A DNA stretch of 16,859 bases. Source: DATDAW01 sp036524675 (lineage in GTDB: Bacteria > Verrucomicrobiota > Verrucomicrobiia > Chthoniobacterales > DASVRZ01). Both the position numbers and the translations under genes were made by a program. This document shows, piece after piece, positions 6,161 through 13,447 of this stretch; the stretch's first letter is position 1; each line of letters starts with the position of its first letter. Location: the NCBI GenBank assembly GCA_036524675.1, contig DATDBU010000046.1:1-16859 (forward strand), read 5' to 3'. The notes under the pieces are model-generated. The model was not told the DNA's origin and made no database searches. It saw only the letters and a program-made list of their open reading frames with translations.

Positions 6161-8488
6161 TCAGTATCCATCCGTAGCACTTGCGACAGGCGACCACTCG
6201 GAGTATTCCGTCCCACGAAATGCCCGAACCCGGTATGTATATAGTCGTCCCGATGCCATATTGGCAGCGTGAACGCAGCTGACTGTGTTCGCCGGAATGG
6301 TTGCCGCAGTTACAAACGCCTGGGTTCCCCATTTCCACTGGATTTCGAAGCCATCTTCGTCCGGCGAATTATCAATCCAGTCAAGCCGTATGCGATTATC
6401 AGCTATTCCCGAAGCAGTGAGCCCGCTGGGTGCCGCCACCGCAGCCACCATTGTAATACGAGCGGTATACTCCGCAGAATCGTTGGTAGTATCTGCATTC
6501 CTATCTACAGTAAAATCGACTTTACTGCCCGGCACAACATTCACACCCGAAACGGTATACGTCACCGACTGATTCGCAGTTAACAGCCGATTGTATTTTT
6601 CGACCCCATCTACCATGATTCGCGCACGAACCCCATCCACCGTATTAATTGTTGCAATATGCCCCGTCAGCTCCACCACACCTGCCACGTCGCTTACCCA
6701 GCGACGGACTGCCCAGCCGCCATCCGGATGGATCCCGTCGCGGGTAATGAATGGAAGGTCATAATACCCTCTCCAGCGATAGTTGTCCTGTCGCCAGATA
6801 GCCCAATTCAACTGCGAAAACGCGCTTGGATTATAAGATCCCCCCGATGGGACACTTACAGAGCCGTAGTACCAGCCGTTTGCGCCCTGAACTTTTGTGT
6901 AATCAGCCAACGAATCTGCCACAACCGCATTGTCCGCTTCCGTTACCGCCTGAACGTCGCCAGACGTCGAGAGATAGACAATGTTTTCATCCAACTCGAC
7001 ACCGACAATGCCTCCTATCGGATTTACTGTTCTCACATTCCCCATGATGTCCGTAACATTTACCCCTGCAGTCGTGGAAAAAAAAACCGTTGTCGGCGCC
7101 GTGCTCCAGCAAACATATTTCTCTGCCGAACCGGAACCGAACCGATAGACGTAAGTCGTATTCGCAAGTCCCGAGGAGATCCGCGCCTGACAAGTCCATC
7201 CGTACAATTCGCGAATCAAAACCGCATAAGCCACAAACATCGGATTTGGGAGAAGACTTCCGCGGGTATTGTCCACTTTTCCGACCAACCCACGATACGC
7301 AAAACTGGAACCCCAGTCCTGTAGCAGGTAATAGTACATTCTCTGCACCTTCGCCGCCAGCATCTGCGTTACAATTCGAGGGAGATAGGACGTCGCGGCA
7401 AATTGCCCTTGGGTGGTCGTGACGTTTTGACTGAATTCGGTCGCCCAGATAGGCTTTGGATGTCCGCCATTGTAATTCCTAACGAGTGCATCCAGCTCGC
7501 TGATTTCGAGATCCACTCCCTCGGGATAAGCCCGATAGCAATGGACAGAAAGCGCGTCCAGGTAGGCAAGTCCGCCATTGTCGAAGACGCTCTTTAAAAA
7601 GCCGTGTGCGACCGGAACAGTCGCTCCACCCAAAATGGTCACAGACGGGTGCGTCGGCTTAATGGTCTGCGCAACCGTCTTCATCATCTCGGAATAGTAG
7701 AGTCCGCGATTTGCCGTTGCCTGACCTTTAATGAAAGTGCCACCGTTGTATTCGTTCCATCCTTCGACGTAATCGATTTGTCCTGGGAACTGATTGAGCA
7801 CTTGCAGCGCATAATTAGCAAATCCATCACGCCCTCTGCTGGAGTACGGCGCCGTGTAAATCGGCGAGATCGCTCCGCTAGTGTCCCAATCGTAAAGATG
7901 ATTTCCCCAATCGAGAGTAATCAAAGGTTTGATTCCCGACGCCATTGCAGCGTTCATGTAGCCGGTATATTTTGCGAAACTAAAAACGCCCTCCGGATTC
8001 TCGACGCCATCCCAGTACTGCTCATCGCGAAAATGAGCGATGCCCGCGCGCGCCATGACCTGCATCAACGAGGTAGGCGCCCCCTGCGCAAAATGCGTTT
8101 GCACACCAAAAGGCGAATTTCCCATGGTCGAAACATCGATGGGTGTAACAATAGCAAATCGCGTTTGAAGCGTGGAAATGATTCCGCCCGACGCATCTTT
8201 TTCTGTTAGATCCAGTAAAAACCAACCGATGCAACCGGGAGCCGGTCTAATTTGCGCACCGCCTGCCAACGCATTCGTGCCTGCATCCATCTCCCTTCCA
8301 AAAAAATCCGTTACGCGCCATTCAACAGTGGCGCCTGAGCCTGACACTGGTATTGAAACGGTCTCCGTGGTGATGAAGATGTTACCGATAGTTATGGGGA
8401 CGACTTTCAACGCCGCGTGAAGCGGCGCGATGAATGTTAGAAGCAGCGCAAACAGAGCCGCTCGTGGCGAAACGCGAGCGAATGTCAT
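6161..8488 (-). CDS. Secreted clan GH-A-type glycoside hydrolase with beta-rich module and C-terminal FN3 domain
   Basis: Predicted exported polysaccharide-degrading enzyme of 775 residues; family (GH39-, GH5- or GH10-like) and substrate are not determined. Order: signal peptide about 1-25 (RAALFALLLTFIAPLHA), a small beta-domain about 27-115, then a TIM-barrel from about 120 to 430. The barrel shows FGVQTHFAQG, LITLDWGN, the probable acid/base Glu246 in YVEGWNEYNGG, DALSVHCYRAYPEG, and the probable nucleophile Glu351 in PIWATEFSQN. A beta-rich segment follows (about 440-510). About 520-680 is a module with QGANGWYYGSV, GIHPDGGWAVRRWVS and DGVRARIMVDG, perhaps carbohydrate-binding. A fibronectin type III domain spans 686-773 and ends the protein without an anchor or sorting signal. 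Base composition looks less GC-rich than the neighbours, hinting at separate acquisition. No Shine-Dalgarno; palindromes lie just upstream. Confidence 0.82.
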   Translation of the reverse strand: MTFARVSPRAALFALLLTFIAPLHAALKVVPITIGNIFITTETVSIPVSGSGATVEWRVTDFFGREMDAGTNALAGGAQIRPAPGCIGWFLLDLTEKDASGGIISTLQTRFAIVTPIDVSTMGNSPFGVQTHFAQGAPTSLMQVMARAGIAHFRDEQYWDGVENPEGVFSFAKYTGYMNAAMASGIKPLITLDWGNHLYDWDTSGAISPIYTAPYSSRGRDGFANYALQVLNQFPGQIDYVEGWNEYNGGTFIKGQATANRGLYYSEMMKTVAQTIKPTHPSVTILGGATVPVAHGFLKSVFDNGGLAYLDALSVHCYRAYPEGVDLEISELDALVRNYNGGHPKPIWATEFSQNVTTTQGQFAATSYLPRIVTQMLAAKVQRMYYYLLQDWGSSFAYRGLVGKVDNTRGSLLPNPMFVAYAVLIRELYGWTCQARISSGLANTTYVYRFGSGSAEKYVCWSTAPTTVFFSTTAGVNVTDIMGNVRTVNPIGGIVGVELDENIVYLSTSGDVQAVTEADNAVVADSLADYTKVQGANGWYYGSVSVPSGGSYNPSAFSQLNWAIWRQDNYRWRGYYDLPFITRDGIHPDGGWAVRRWVSDVAGVVELTGHIATINTVDGVRARIMVDGVEKYNRLLTANQSVTYTVSGVNVVPGSKVDFTVDRNADTTNDSAEYTARITMVAAVAAPSGLTASGIADNRIRLDWIDNSPDEDGFEIQWKWGTQAFVTAATIPANTVSCVHAANMASGRLYTYRVRAFRGTEYSEWSPVASATDGY

Positions 8489-8509
8489 GTCGGCGCGGAG
8501 ATTACTTCA

Positions 8510-8553
8510 ATATCGGAGAAACCATAGCTCTTTTTTACAAATTTCTCCGATAT
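8510..8553. promoter_or_regulatory. 12-bp inverted repeat upstream of the glycosidase gene
   Basis: ATATCGGAGAAA (8510-8521) and TTTCTCCGATAT (8542-8553) are exact reverse complements around a 20-nt AT-rich spacer. The near arm ends 21 nt before the glycosidase ATG. It could be a pair of operator half-sites or a leader-RNA hairpin. Seen directly; the role is inferred. Confidence 0.6.
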
Positions 8554-8565
8554 ATGACATGTCAT
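8554..8565. promoter_or_regulatory. Perfect 12-bp palindrome ATGACATGTCAT, candidate operator
   Basis: Self-complementary 12-mer that directly abuts the 44-nt inverted repeat. Its size and symmetry fit a dimeric regulator site (LacI, GntR or similar), but no regulator gene is in the window to pair with it. Confidence 0.45.
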
Positions 8566-8577
8566 GCCGCAGCGGCA
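8565..8577. other. GC-rich palindrome TGCCGCAGCGGCA
   Basis: 6-bp arms around a single central base, touching the end of the ATGACATGTCAT palindrome. It lies 44 nt past the tatD stop on the minus strand. No T-run follows, so it is not a clear terminator. Confidence 0.4.
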
Positions 8578-8620
8578 GACCTAATAGTCACACGAAAGAC
8601 TCGATTGGTATATCGTTCTA

Positions 8621-9418
8621 CTAAAGACGGAAAAATGTCTCCGCCGTCTGCGTCGTGTGCCGGGCAAATTCTTCAATCGATTCACCCCGCACTTCAGCAA
8701 GAATGTTAGCAACGAGACGCGTGTGCGCGGGTTCACAGCGCTGGCCGCGGAAAGGGACGGGAGCCAGATATGGACAGTCCGTCTCCACCATAAATTGGCC
8801 GGGATTAAGCACTTTCGCGACGTCCCGAACATTGTCACCGTTCTTAAATGTGGCGATGCCGGTGAAGGAGACGAGATGCCCCATTTCCAGAACGCGCAGC
8901 GCACGTTCGAGGCTTTCACCAAAGCAGTGAAACACGGCCCGCAAACGTCCCGTGTATTCGGACAGAATGGCCACCGTGTCATCCCACGAAGCACGCTGGT
9001 GAATGACCACATTCAACCCGAGCTCTACAGCAAGGTCCAGCTGAAGACGGAAATATTTTGCCTGTTTTGCTTTCGCTTCTTCAACGGTCTGGCCGGACTT
9101 GAAGACGCCATCCTTGGGAAACCGAAAGTAGTCCAGCCCCGTTTCGCCAATGGCCGCAACACGCGGTCGCTTCGCCAGAGCGCGCAGAGCTTCCAAAAAA
9201 TCTTCGGGCTCCTCATCGACCGCATTCGGATGAATGCCGGGAACCGCAAAGACCTCCGGATGAGCCGCAGCGAGCTCGATCGCTCGTTCGCTGGCACTCA
9301 ATCCCGTCCCAATACTCAGGATACGCGTCACGCCTTCGCGGCGCGCGTTTGCCAAAACGGCGTCAAAGTCGGCCTGAAATTCGGGGTAATCGAGATGAGC
9401 GTGAGTGTCGATTAGCAT
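8621..9418 (-). CDS. tatD: TatD family metal-dependent hydrolase (DNase)
   Basis: Cytoplasmic TIM-barrel metallohydrolase; TatD proteins have 3'-5' DNase activity and take part in DNA processing. 265 residues, normal for the family. All metal-site landmarks are present: H6 and H8 in DTHAHLD, Glu92 in GETGLDYF, His140 in VVIHQR, His164 in FHCFGE, and Asp214 in ETDCPYLAP. PFRGQRCEPAH follows, as in the family. The ATG at 9418 begins MLIDTHAHLD, the standard start; no Shine-Dalgarno is visible. It lies after fabH across a 96-nt gap rich in inverted repeats. The closely similar YcfH/YjjV paralogues cannot be told apart from sequence alone. Confidence 0.93.
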   Translation of the reverse strand: MLIDTHAHLDYPEFQADFDAVLANARREGVTRILSIGTGLSASERAIELAAAHPEVFAVPGIHPNAVDEEPEDFLEALRALAKRPRVAAIGETGLDYFRFPKDGVFKSGQTVEEAKAKQAKYFRLQLDLAVELGLNVVIHQRASWDDTVAILSEYTGRLRAVFHCFGESLERALRVLEMGHLVSFTGIATFKNGDNVRDVAKVLNPGQFMVETDCPYLAPVPFRGQRCEPAHTRLVANILAEVRGESIEEFARHTTQTAETFFRL

Positions 9419-9421
9419 CGT

Positions 9422-9513
9422 GGAATTTTGGATTTTAAATTTCCCGATTTTCGACTCCCCGACAGAAGACGAGATTCCTAATCGAAAATCGAGAACCCAA
9501 AATCGAAAATCCC
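9422..9513. repeat. AT-rich intergenic repeats built on AATCGAAAATC / GATTTTCGA
   Basis: The gap between fabH and tatD holds AATCGAAAATC twice as an exact direct repeat (9480-9490 and 9501-9511). An inverted copy of the core, CGATTTTCGA (9445-9454), pairs with TCGAAAATCG (9482-9491). Further 'GGATTTTAAATTT' runs lie toward tatD. No promoter or coding frame is evident. It looks like a dispersed intergenic repeat family; copies elsewhere cannot be checked here. Confidence 0.6.
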
Positions 9514-9514
9514 A

Positions 9515-10513
9515 TCACCACTCGATCACCGCGCTCGCCCATGTCAATCCGCCACCAAAAACAACCAGCAGCAGATTGTCGCCGCGTTGGAAACGTCCGG
9601 TGCGATTCGCTTCGTCCAGGGCAATGGCGACCGCTGCGGCAGACGTGTTACCATAAAGATCAAGATTCACGAAGAATTGATTCATCGGCAATTTTAGCCG
9701 ATCAGCGATGGCCTCAATGATGCGGACATTGGCTTGGTGCGGAATGACGCATTTGATCTCCGCAGGCGTCAGACCACAAATGCCCAGCACGTCCATGGCG
9801 GCTCCAGTCATTGCAATGACGGCTTGTTTGTACGTTTCCTTGCCCAACATTTTGATCGTGTTGAGCTTCTTATCGAAATTTTCAGGTGTTACCGGACACG
9901 CGGATCCTCCGCCGGGCATAATCAGAATATCCGAAAAATTGCCATCACTGCCCATTTTGGTGGTCAGAATACCGCGGGAACCGGGGCGATGCTGCAGAAT
10001 CGCCGCTCCGGCGCCATCGCCAAAAAGGACGCAGGTATTGCGGTCGGTCCAATCAATACAGCTGCTCAGCTTATCCGCCCCAATCACAAGCACCGTCTCA
10101 TAGGCACCGCTGCCAATGAACTGGCGGGCTGTTTCAACAGCGTAAAGAAACCCGGAACATGCAGCCGAGAGATCGAAAGCGGCGGCATTTTTTGCGCCCA
10201 ATTTCTTTTGCACCCAGCAGGCCGTCGCAGGAAAAAACGTATCCGGCGTAACGGTCGCCACGATGATCAAGTCGAGGTCAAGCGCCGTAACCCCGGCCTG
10301 CTCCATCGCTTTTTTTGCCGCCTCGACGCTCAAATCACTCGTATTCTGATTTTCTGCGGCAATGCGACGTTCCCGTATGCCCGTCCGCGTGAGAATCCAC
10401 TCATTAGACGTCTCGACCATTTTTTCCAGGTCGGCGTTGGTGAGAATGCGTTCGGGGACGTAACTACCGGTGCCAGTTATCGAAACGGAACGGAGCGGGC
10501 TTTGAGTCGGCAT
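9515..10513 (-). CDS. fabH: Beta-ketoacyl-ACP synthase III
   Basis: Starts fatty acid synthesis by condensing acetyl-CoA (or another acyl-CoA) with malonyl-ACP. 332 residues with the full Cys-His-Asn triad: Cys119 in DLSAACSGFLYAV, His259 in VIPHQANVRI and Asn289 in YGNTSAAA. TGTGSYVPE near the N terminus, TSNEWILTRTGIRERR, and the C-terminal FGGGLTWAS are standard. The ATG at 10513 is 2 nt after the plsX stop, so the pair is almost surely one transcript. The fabD, fabG, acpP and fabF genes that often follow are absent; the next gene is tatD. Acyl chain preference (straight or branched) cannot be read from the sequence with confidence. Confidence 0.96.
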   Translation of the reverse strand: MPTQSPLRSVSITGTGSYVPERILTNADLEKMVETSNEWILTRTGIRERRIAAENQNTSDLSVEAAKKAMEQAGVTALDLDLIIVATVTPDTFFPATACWVQKKLGAKNAAAFDLSAACSGFLYAVETARQFIGSGAYETVLVIGADKLSSCIDWTDRNTCVLFGDGAGAAILQHRPGSRGILTTKMGSDGNFSDILIMPGGGSACPVTPENFDKKLNTIKMLGKETYKQAVIAMTGAAMDVLGICGLTPAEIKCVIPHQANVRIIEAIADRLKLPMNQFFVNLDLYGNTSAAAVAIALDEANRTGRFQRGDNLLLVVFGGGLTWASAVIEW

Positions 10514-10515
10514 GT

Positions 10516-11541
10516 TTAATGGGCAATGGTGGCGGTCTTTTGGTGCCGCCGGACCTCCTCGAGAATATGCGGGTTGACTCCGTGAGCAACCGATTCCGCA
10601 GCGACGCGAAGGGCATTCTTAATAGCACGCGCACTGCTGGCGCCATGCGCAATGATCACAGTGCCGTTGACGCCCAGGAGCGGGCTTCCGCCATACTCGT
10701 CAGGATCAATTTTCTTCTTCAGCGACTTAAACGCGCCCTGCGCGAGCATCGCCCCTGCAAGGCGAATGGGGTTGGCCTTCAACTCGTGTTTGAGCCACGT
10801 CATAATAGCAACGGCAATGGATTCACACGTTTTTAGCACCACATTGCCAACGTAACCATCACAGACAACGACCTCGACCGGATCGGAAAAAAGATCGTGC
10901 CCTTCAACATTGCCCCGAAAATTAAGCGACGTCTGCTTTAACTCCTTGAAAACTTCCTTGGTAAGGTCCGTGCCTTTTGTGTCCTCGCCACCGATGGACA
11001 TCAGACCAACCTCCGGATTTTTGTACCCGAGCACGTGCCGGGAATAGACACTTCCCATGATGGCATATTGCACGAGATGAATCGGACGCGGCTCAGGATT
11101 TGCCCCTGCGTCGATGAGAAGGAAGAGATTCGTCTCTGTTGGCATCACGGTCGCGATGCCAGGACGATCGACGCCCGGAAGAGTGCGGAGTTTGATTTGT
11201 GCCGCGGTGACAACGGCTCCCGTGTGCCCCGCGCTGACAAACGCGTCCGCTTTGCCGTTCTTGACCAGATCCATCGCCCGGGACAACGAGGAATCCTTCT
11301 TCTTCCGCACCGCGTCGAGCGCGGAGTCCGTCATATAAACAACTTCTGTCGTATGGACGATCTCAAGCCTTGGATCGTCGAGTGCGAACCGGTTGGCTTT
11401 CAGTTCACGCTCAATGGCGGCCTTGTCACCGACAAGGAAAAGCTTTTCGATCTGCGAATACTCCGCGAGCGCCTGGACTCCGCCGGCAACGATATTTTTC
11501 GGCGCGAAATCGCCGCCCATGGCATCGAGGGCGATTTTCAT
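10516..11541 (-). CDS. plsX: Phosphate acyltransferase PlsX
   Basis: Makes acyl-phosphate from acyl-ACP for PlsY, the first steps of phospholipid synthesis, as a peripheral membrane enzyme. 341 residues, the usual size. The signature start MKIALDAMGGDFAPKNIVAG is intact, followed by KKKDSSLSRAMDLVKNGKAD, SAGHTGAVV, the LLIDAGANPEPRP block, GNVEGHDLF and CDGYVGNVVLKT, and near the C terminus YGGSPLLGVNGTVIIAHG. It sits between rpmF (92-nt gap) and fabH (2-nt gap), the conserved order in many bacteria. The ATG at 11541 gives the signature N terminus; only a weak ribosome-binding site is seen. Confidence 0.97.
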   Translation of the reverse strand: MKIALDAMGGDFAPKNIVAGGVQALAEYSQIEKLFLVGDKAAIERELKANRFALDDPRLEIVHTTEVVYMTDSALDAVRKKKDSSLSRAMDLVKNGKADAFVSAGHTGAVVTAAQIKLRTLPGVDRPGIATVMPTETNLFLLIDAGANPEPRPIHLVQYAIMGSVYSRHVLGYKNPEVGLMSIGGEDTKGTDLTKEVFKELKQTSLNFRGNVEGHDLFSDPVEVVVCDGYVGNVVLKTCESIAVAIMTWLKHELKANPIRLAGAMLAQGAFKSLKKKIDPDEYGGSPLLGVNGTVIIAHGASSARAIKNALRVAAESVAHGVNPHILEEVRRHQKTATIAH

Positions 11542-11633
11542 CGGACGATCTTAAAGATTGGCGGCAAGTACGACCACAAAACGATGCGGATGACCCTGAA
11601 CAAAAATCGTCGATCCGGGGTTCAAAGCTGGAA

Positions 11634-11813
11634 TTAAACGCCGATCGTGAGGACCTGGCGCCCCTTATAATAGCCACAAGCCGCGCAGGCGACGTGAGCA
11701 GGCTTGCGGCTGCCACATTGATCACAGGTTGCAAGCGAAGGCGCATGCCAGCGGTTGGCCGCACGGCGGGTGCGGAGGCGCATTTTCGAGGTTTTTCTCT
11801 TGGGAACTCCCAT
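11634..11813 (-). CDS. rpmF: 50S ribosomal protein L32
   Basis: Small structural protein of the large ribosomal subunit, 59 residues. It starts MGVPKRKTSKMRLRTRRAAN, the standard L32 basic region (most bacteria have VPKRK or VPKKR here). A zinc ribbon follows: C30-x2-C33 and C43-x2-C46 (CDQC and CAAC), then GYYKGRQVL. This is the Cys4, zinc-binding form; zinc-free paralogues used in zinc starvation lack these cysteines. The start at 11813 is fixed by AAGGAG five nt upstream. The yceD stop is one base before the ATG, so the two are tightly coupled. Confidence 0.96.
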   Translation of the reverse strand: MGVPKRKTSKMRLRTRRAANRWHAPSLATCDQCGSRKPAHVACAACGYYKGRQVLTIGV

Positions 11814-11814
11814 T

Positions 11815-12306
11815 TTAACTCCTTGGTCTGATTTGTAATTGTTTGAGAGCATCCCACGCCTGTATCTGGGCGGCGGACGCTGATTCGGTTTCGCTTGAAA
11901 TGTTGCTTCCTGTTTCCGAGGCTCTGGCGGCAAATCCAGCGCCTGGGCACTGGTGTGAGCCGTTCCAATCGCAATGCGGATAGGCCGGAAGGGCGAGCAA
12001 TATGTCTTCCCGAATCGCGGGCGTCAAGTCGATCATTTCAGGGCCCGTAAGTTCCGTTTGTAGGGCGAAATCATCGATCTGGATCGGGTAGATAAATTTC
12101 TCGAGGCAACGCACGCACTCGAGTTCGAAATCGATTCCGATCGTCCCCGTGGCGAACAAGCCGCCGTCGGAAATACCCACGTCGAGCCGATAACGAATGC
12201 CCGTCACAGGCCGGATGTTGTTTTCGTGCAGATCCAGAACGCTGCTATCCGCTTCGCCTTCCAAAATCAGCCCCTCTGCAGGGATTTGCTTGAGGTGCAC
12301 TTTCAT
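11815..12306 (-). CDS. YceD/DUF177 family protein
   Basis: DUF177 proteins lie almost always before rpmF; in E. coli and plants homologues are linked to 23S rRNA maturation or accumulation. From the ATG at 12306 the product has 163 residues. The family Cys pair is C64-VR-C67 in LECVRCLEKF, followed by FALQTELTGPEMIDLTPAIR and EDILLALPAYPHC, and the C-terminal WDALKQLQ resembles the usual 'FAaLkkL' ending. It is 1 nt from rpmF. A TTG start at 12363 would add 19 residues; MKVHLKQIPAEGL fits better as the beginning. No Shine-Dalgarno is visible. Confidence 0.85.
   Translation of the reverse strand: MKVHLKQIPAEGLILEGEADSSVLDLHENNIRPVTGIRYRLDVGISDGGLFATGTIGIDFELECVRCLEKFIYPIQIDDFALQTELTGPEMIDLTPAIREDILLALPAYPHCDWNGSHQCPGAGFAARASETGSNISSETESASAAQIQAWDALKQLQIRPRS
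11819..11824 (-). promoter_or_regulatory. Ribosome-binding site of rpmF
   Basis: AAGGAG on the minus strand, 5 nt before the rpmF ATG, overlapping the last codons and stop region of yceD. It is the strongest Shine-Dalgarno in the window, fitting a highly expressed ribosomal protein, and decides the start against an upstream in-frame extension. Confidence 0.75.
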
Positions 12307-12375
12307 GCCCAAATTTTCAGCCAATTTTTCGGAATTGCCAGTTTTTCGGTGTACCCCTTCCAAGCACTTGCACCT

Positions 12376-13296
12376 CTAAAACAAAAACTCGCCCTGCCCT
12401 GCCTTCGGCGCCGATTTTTCCGACTCGGCGCGAACTTCGGTGGTGAGGCTTTTAAATTCCCATTTTTCCAGGGCAGCGATCCATTCCGGGTAGCGAGGCC
12501 TGATCGCAAGTTGTTCGACAGGAACCGGCAGTGGCAAGTCAAGATCGAGCCGGACCATTTCGCGGTTTTGACGAATGAGATCGAGCGCAGCCCTAAATTT
12601 TCCGCGAAGCTTCTCGTTCGCAATGGCATCCGGATTCTCCAAAAGCCGATCCAGGCCACCATGCTGGACAAGCAAAGTCGCTGCCGTTTTCAAGCCGACG
12701 CCGGGAACCCCGGGAATGTTGTCCACGCTGTCTCCGATCAAGGCGAGGATATCTCCGATCATTGATGGCGGCACCCCCCATTTCTTCAAAACAGCCGCCT
12801 CGCCCAGCAGCGCATGCGGATCCGATGGCGACGCAAGATCCGTTTTGTTCGTCGAATAAACGGAAACGCCTTCGCCGGTCAGCTGAAAAAGGTCTTTGTC
12901 GTTGGTGGCGAGTATGACCTCGTGCCCCACAGCGCGCGCAGCGATCGCATATGACGCCATCAAATCATCGGCCTCGGTATTCGGCATGGACAGATTGGCG
13001 AGTCCGATGAGTGGGACAATTTCATGGATCGTGTCGAGTTGAACGGCCAGATCGGAAGGCATTTCCGCCCGTTGCTGCTTGTATTCCGGCTGAAGCTGCG
13101 TCCGGCGTTCCGGGAGACCTTCATCCCAAACAACAGCCGCAAAGTCCGGCGTGAGGTCCTTGAGCATTTTCCGGACGGTTTTGACGAAGCCGTAAATGGC
13201 ATTCGTCGGCTCGCCGCGCGAATTGCTCAGGTTCCGGATCGCGAAAAACGACCGGTAAACGTAGTAATAGCCATCGATGAGAAGGAGGCGCGCCAT
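12376..13296 (-). CDS. Stand-alone 5'-3' exonuclease (Pol I N-terminal/FEN-like)
   Basis: Flap/5'-nuclease domain of the PIN-like FEN superfamily, 306 residues, with no polymerase part. Metal-binding acids are in place: Asp8 in LLLIDGYYYVYRS, Asp58 in VVWDEG, Glu108-Asp110-Asp111 in TEADDLMASYA, Asp133 and Asp135 in ATNDKDLFQL, Asp189 and Asp192 in IGDSVDNIPGVPGVG. The helix-three-turn-helix NIPGVPGVGLKTAATLL (193-209) grips DNA. The tail is poorly structured (about 288-300) and ends QGEFLF, which may bind the sliding clamp. It resembles the Pol I 5'-nuclease half more than E. coli Xni. Likely roles are Okazaki primer removal and repair. It is the first gene of the cluster leading into yceD-rpmF-plsX-fabH. 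Confidence 0.93.
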   Translation of the reverse strand: MARLLLIDGYYYVYRSFFAIRNLSNSRGEPTNAIYGFVKTVRKMLKDLTPDFAAVVWDEGLPERRTQLQPEYKQQRAEMPSDLAVQLDTIHEIVPLIGLANLSMPNTEADDLMASYAIAARAVGHEVILATNDKDLFQLTGEGVSVYSTNKTDLASPSDPHALLGEAAVLKKWGVPPSMIGDILALIGDSVDNIPGVPGVGLKTAATLLVQHGGLDRLLENPDAIANEKLRGKFRAALDLIRQNREMVRLDLDLPLPVPVEQLAIRPRYPEWIAALEKWEFKSLTTEVRAESEKSAPKAGQGEFLF

Positions 13297-13303
13297 TGGG
13301 AAG

Positions 13304-13442
13304 AAGTTTTAAGTTTGTACGTTTGTAAGTCTTAAGACCGAAGTTCCATTTGCTCAGACGGCGGACCGCGACGAACTGCGCTCTAGATATTTGGCGCAAT
13401 CAGGGTCACTCGCCTCTTCTTAAAACTTAAAAGCTTAAGACT
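13304..13442. repeat. Intergenic segment bounded by AAGTTTTAAG / CTTAAAACTT inverted repeats
   Basis: The 151-nt gap between the lipoprotein gene and the exonuclease has AAGTTTTAAG at 13304-13313 and its exact complement CTTAAAACTT at 13419-13428. It also holds the palindrome GTCTTAAGAC (13329-13338) and a related CTTAAGACT (13434-13442). The AT-rich ends enclose a GC-rich centre (about 13345-13415) without an open gene. It may be a small non-autonomous element or a dispersed intergenic repeat. No transposase is nearby. Confidence 0.5.
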
Positions 13443-13447
13443 CCACT

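Noticed and set aside
13340..13420. Possible tRNA or small RNA in the gap between exonuclease and lipoprotein genes
   Set aside because: No cloverleaf with T-loop and anticodon arm could be drawn; the segment is better described by its inverted-repeat borders.
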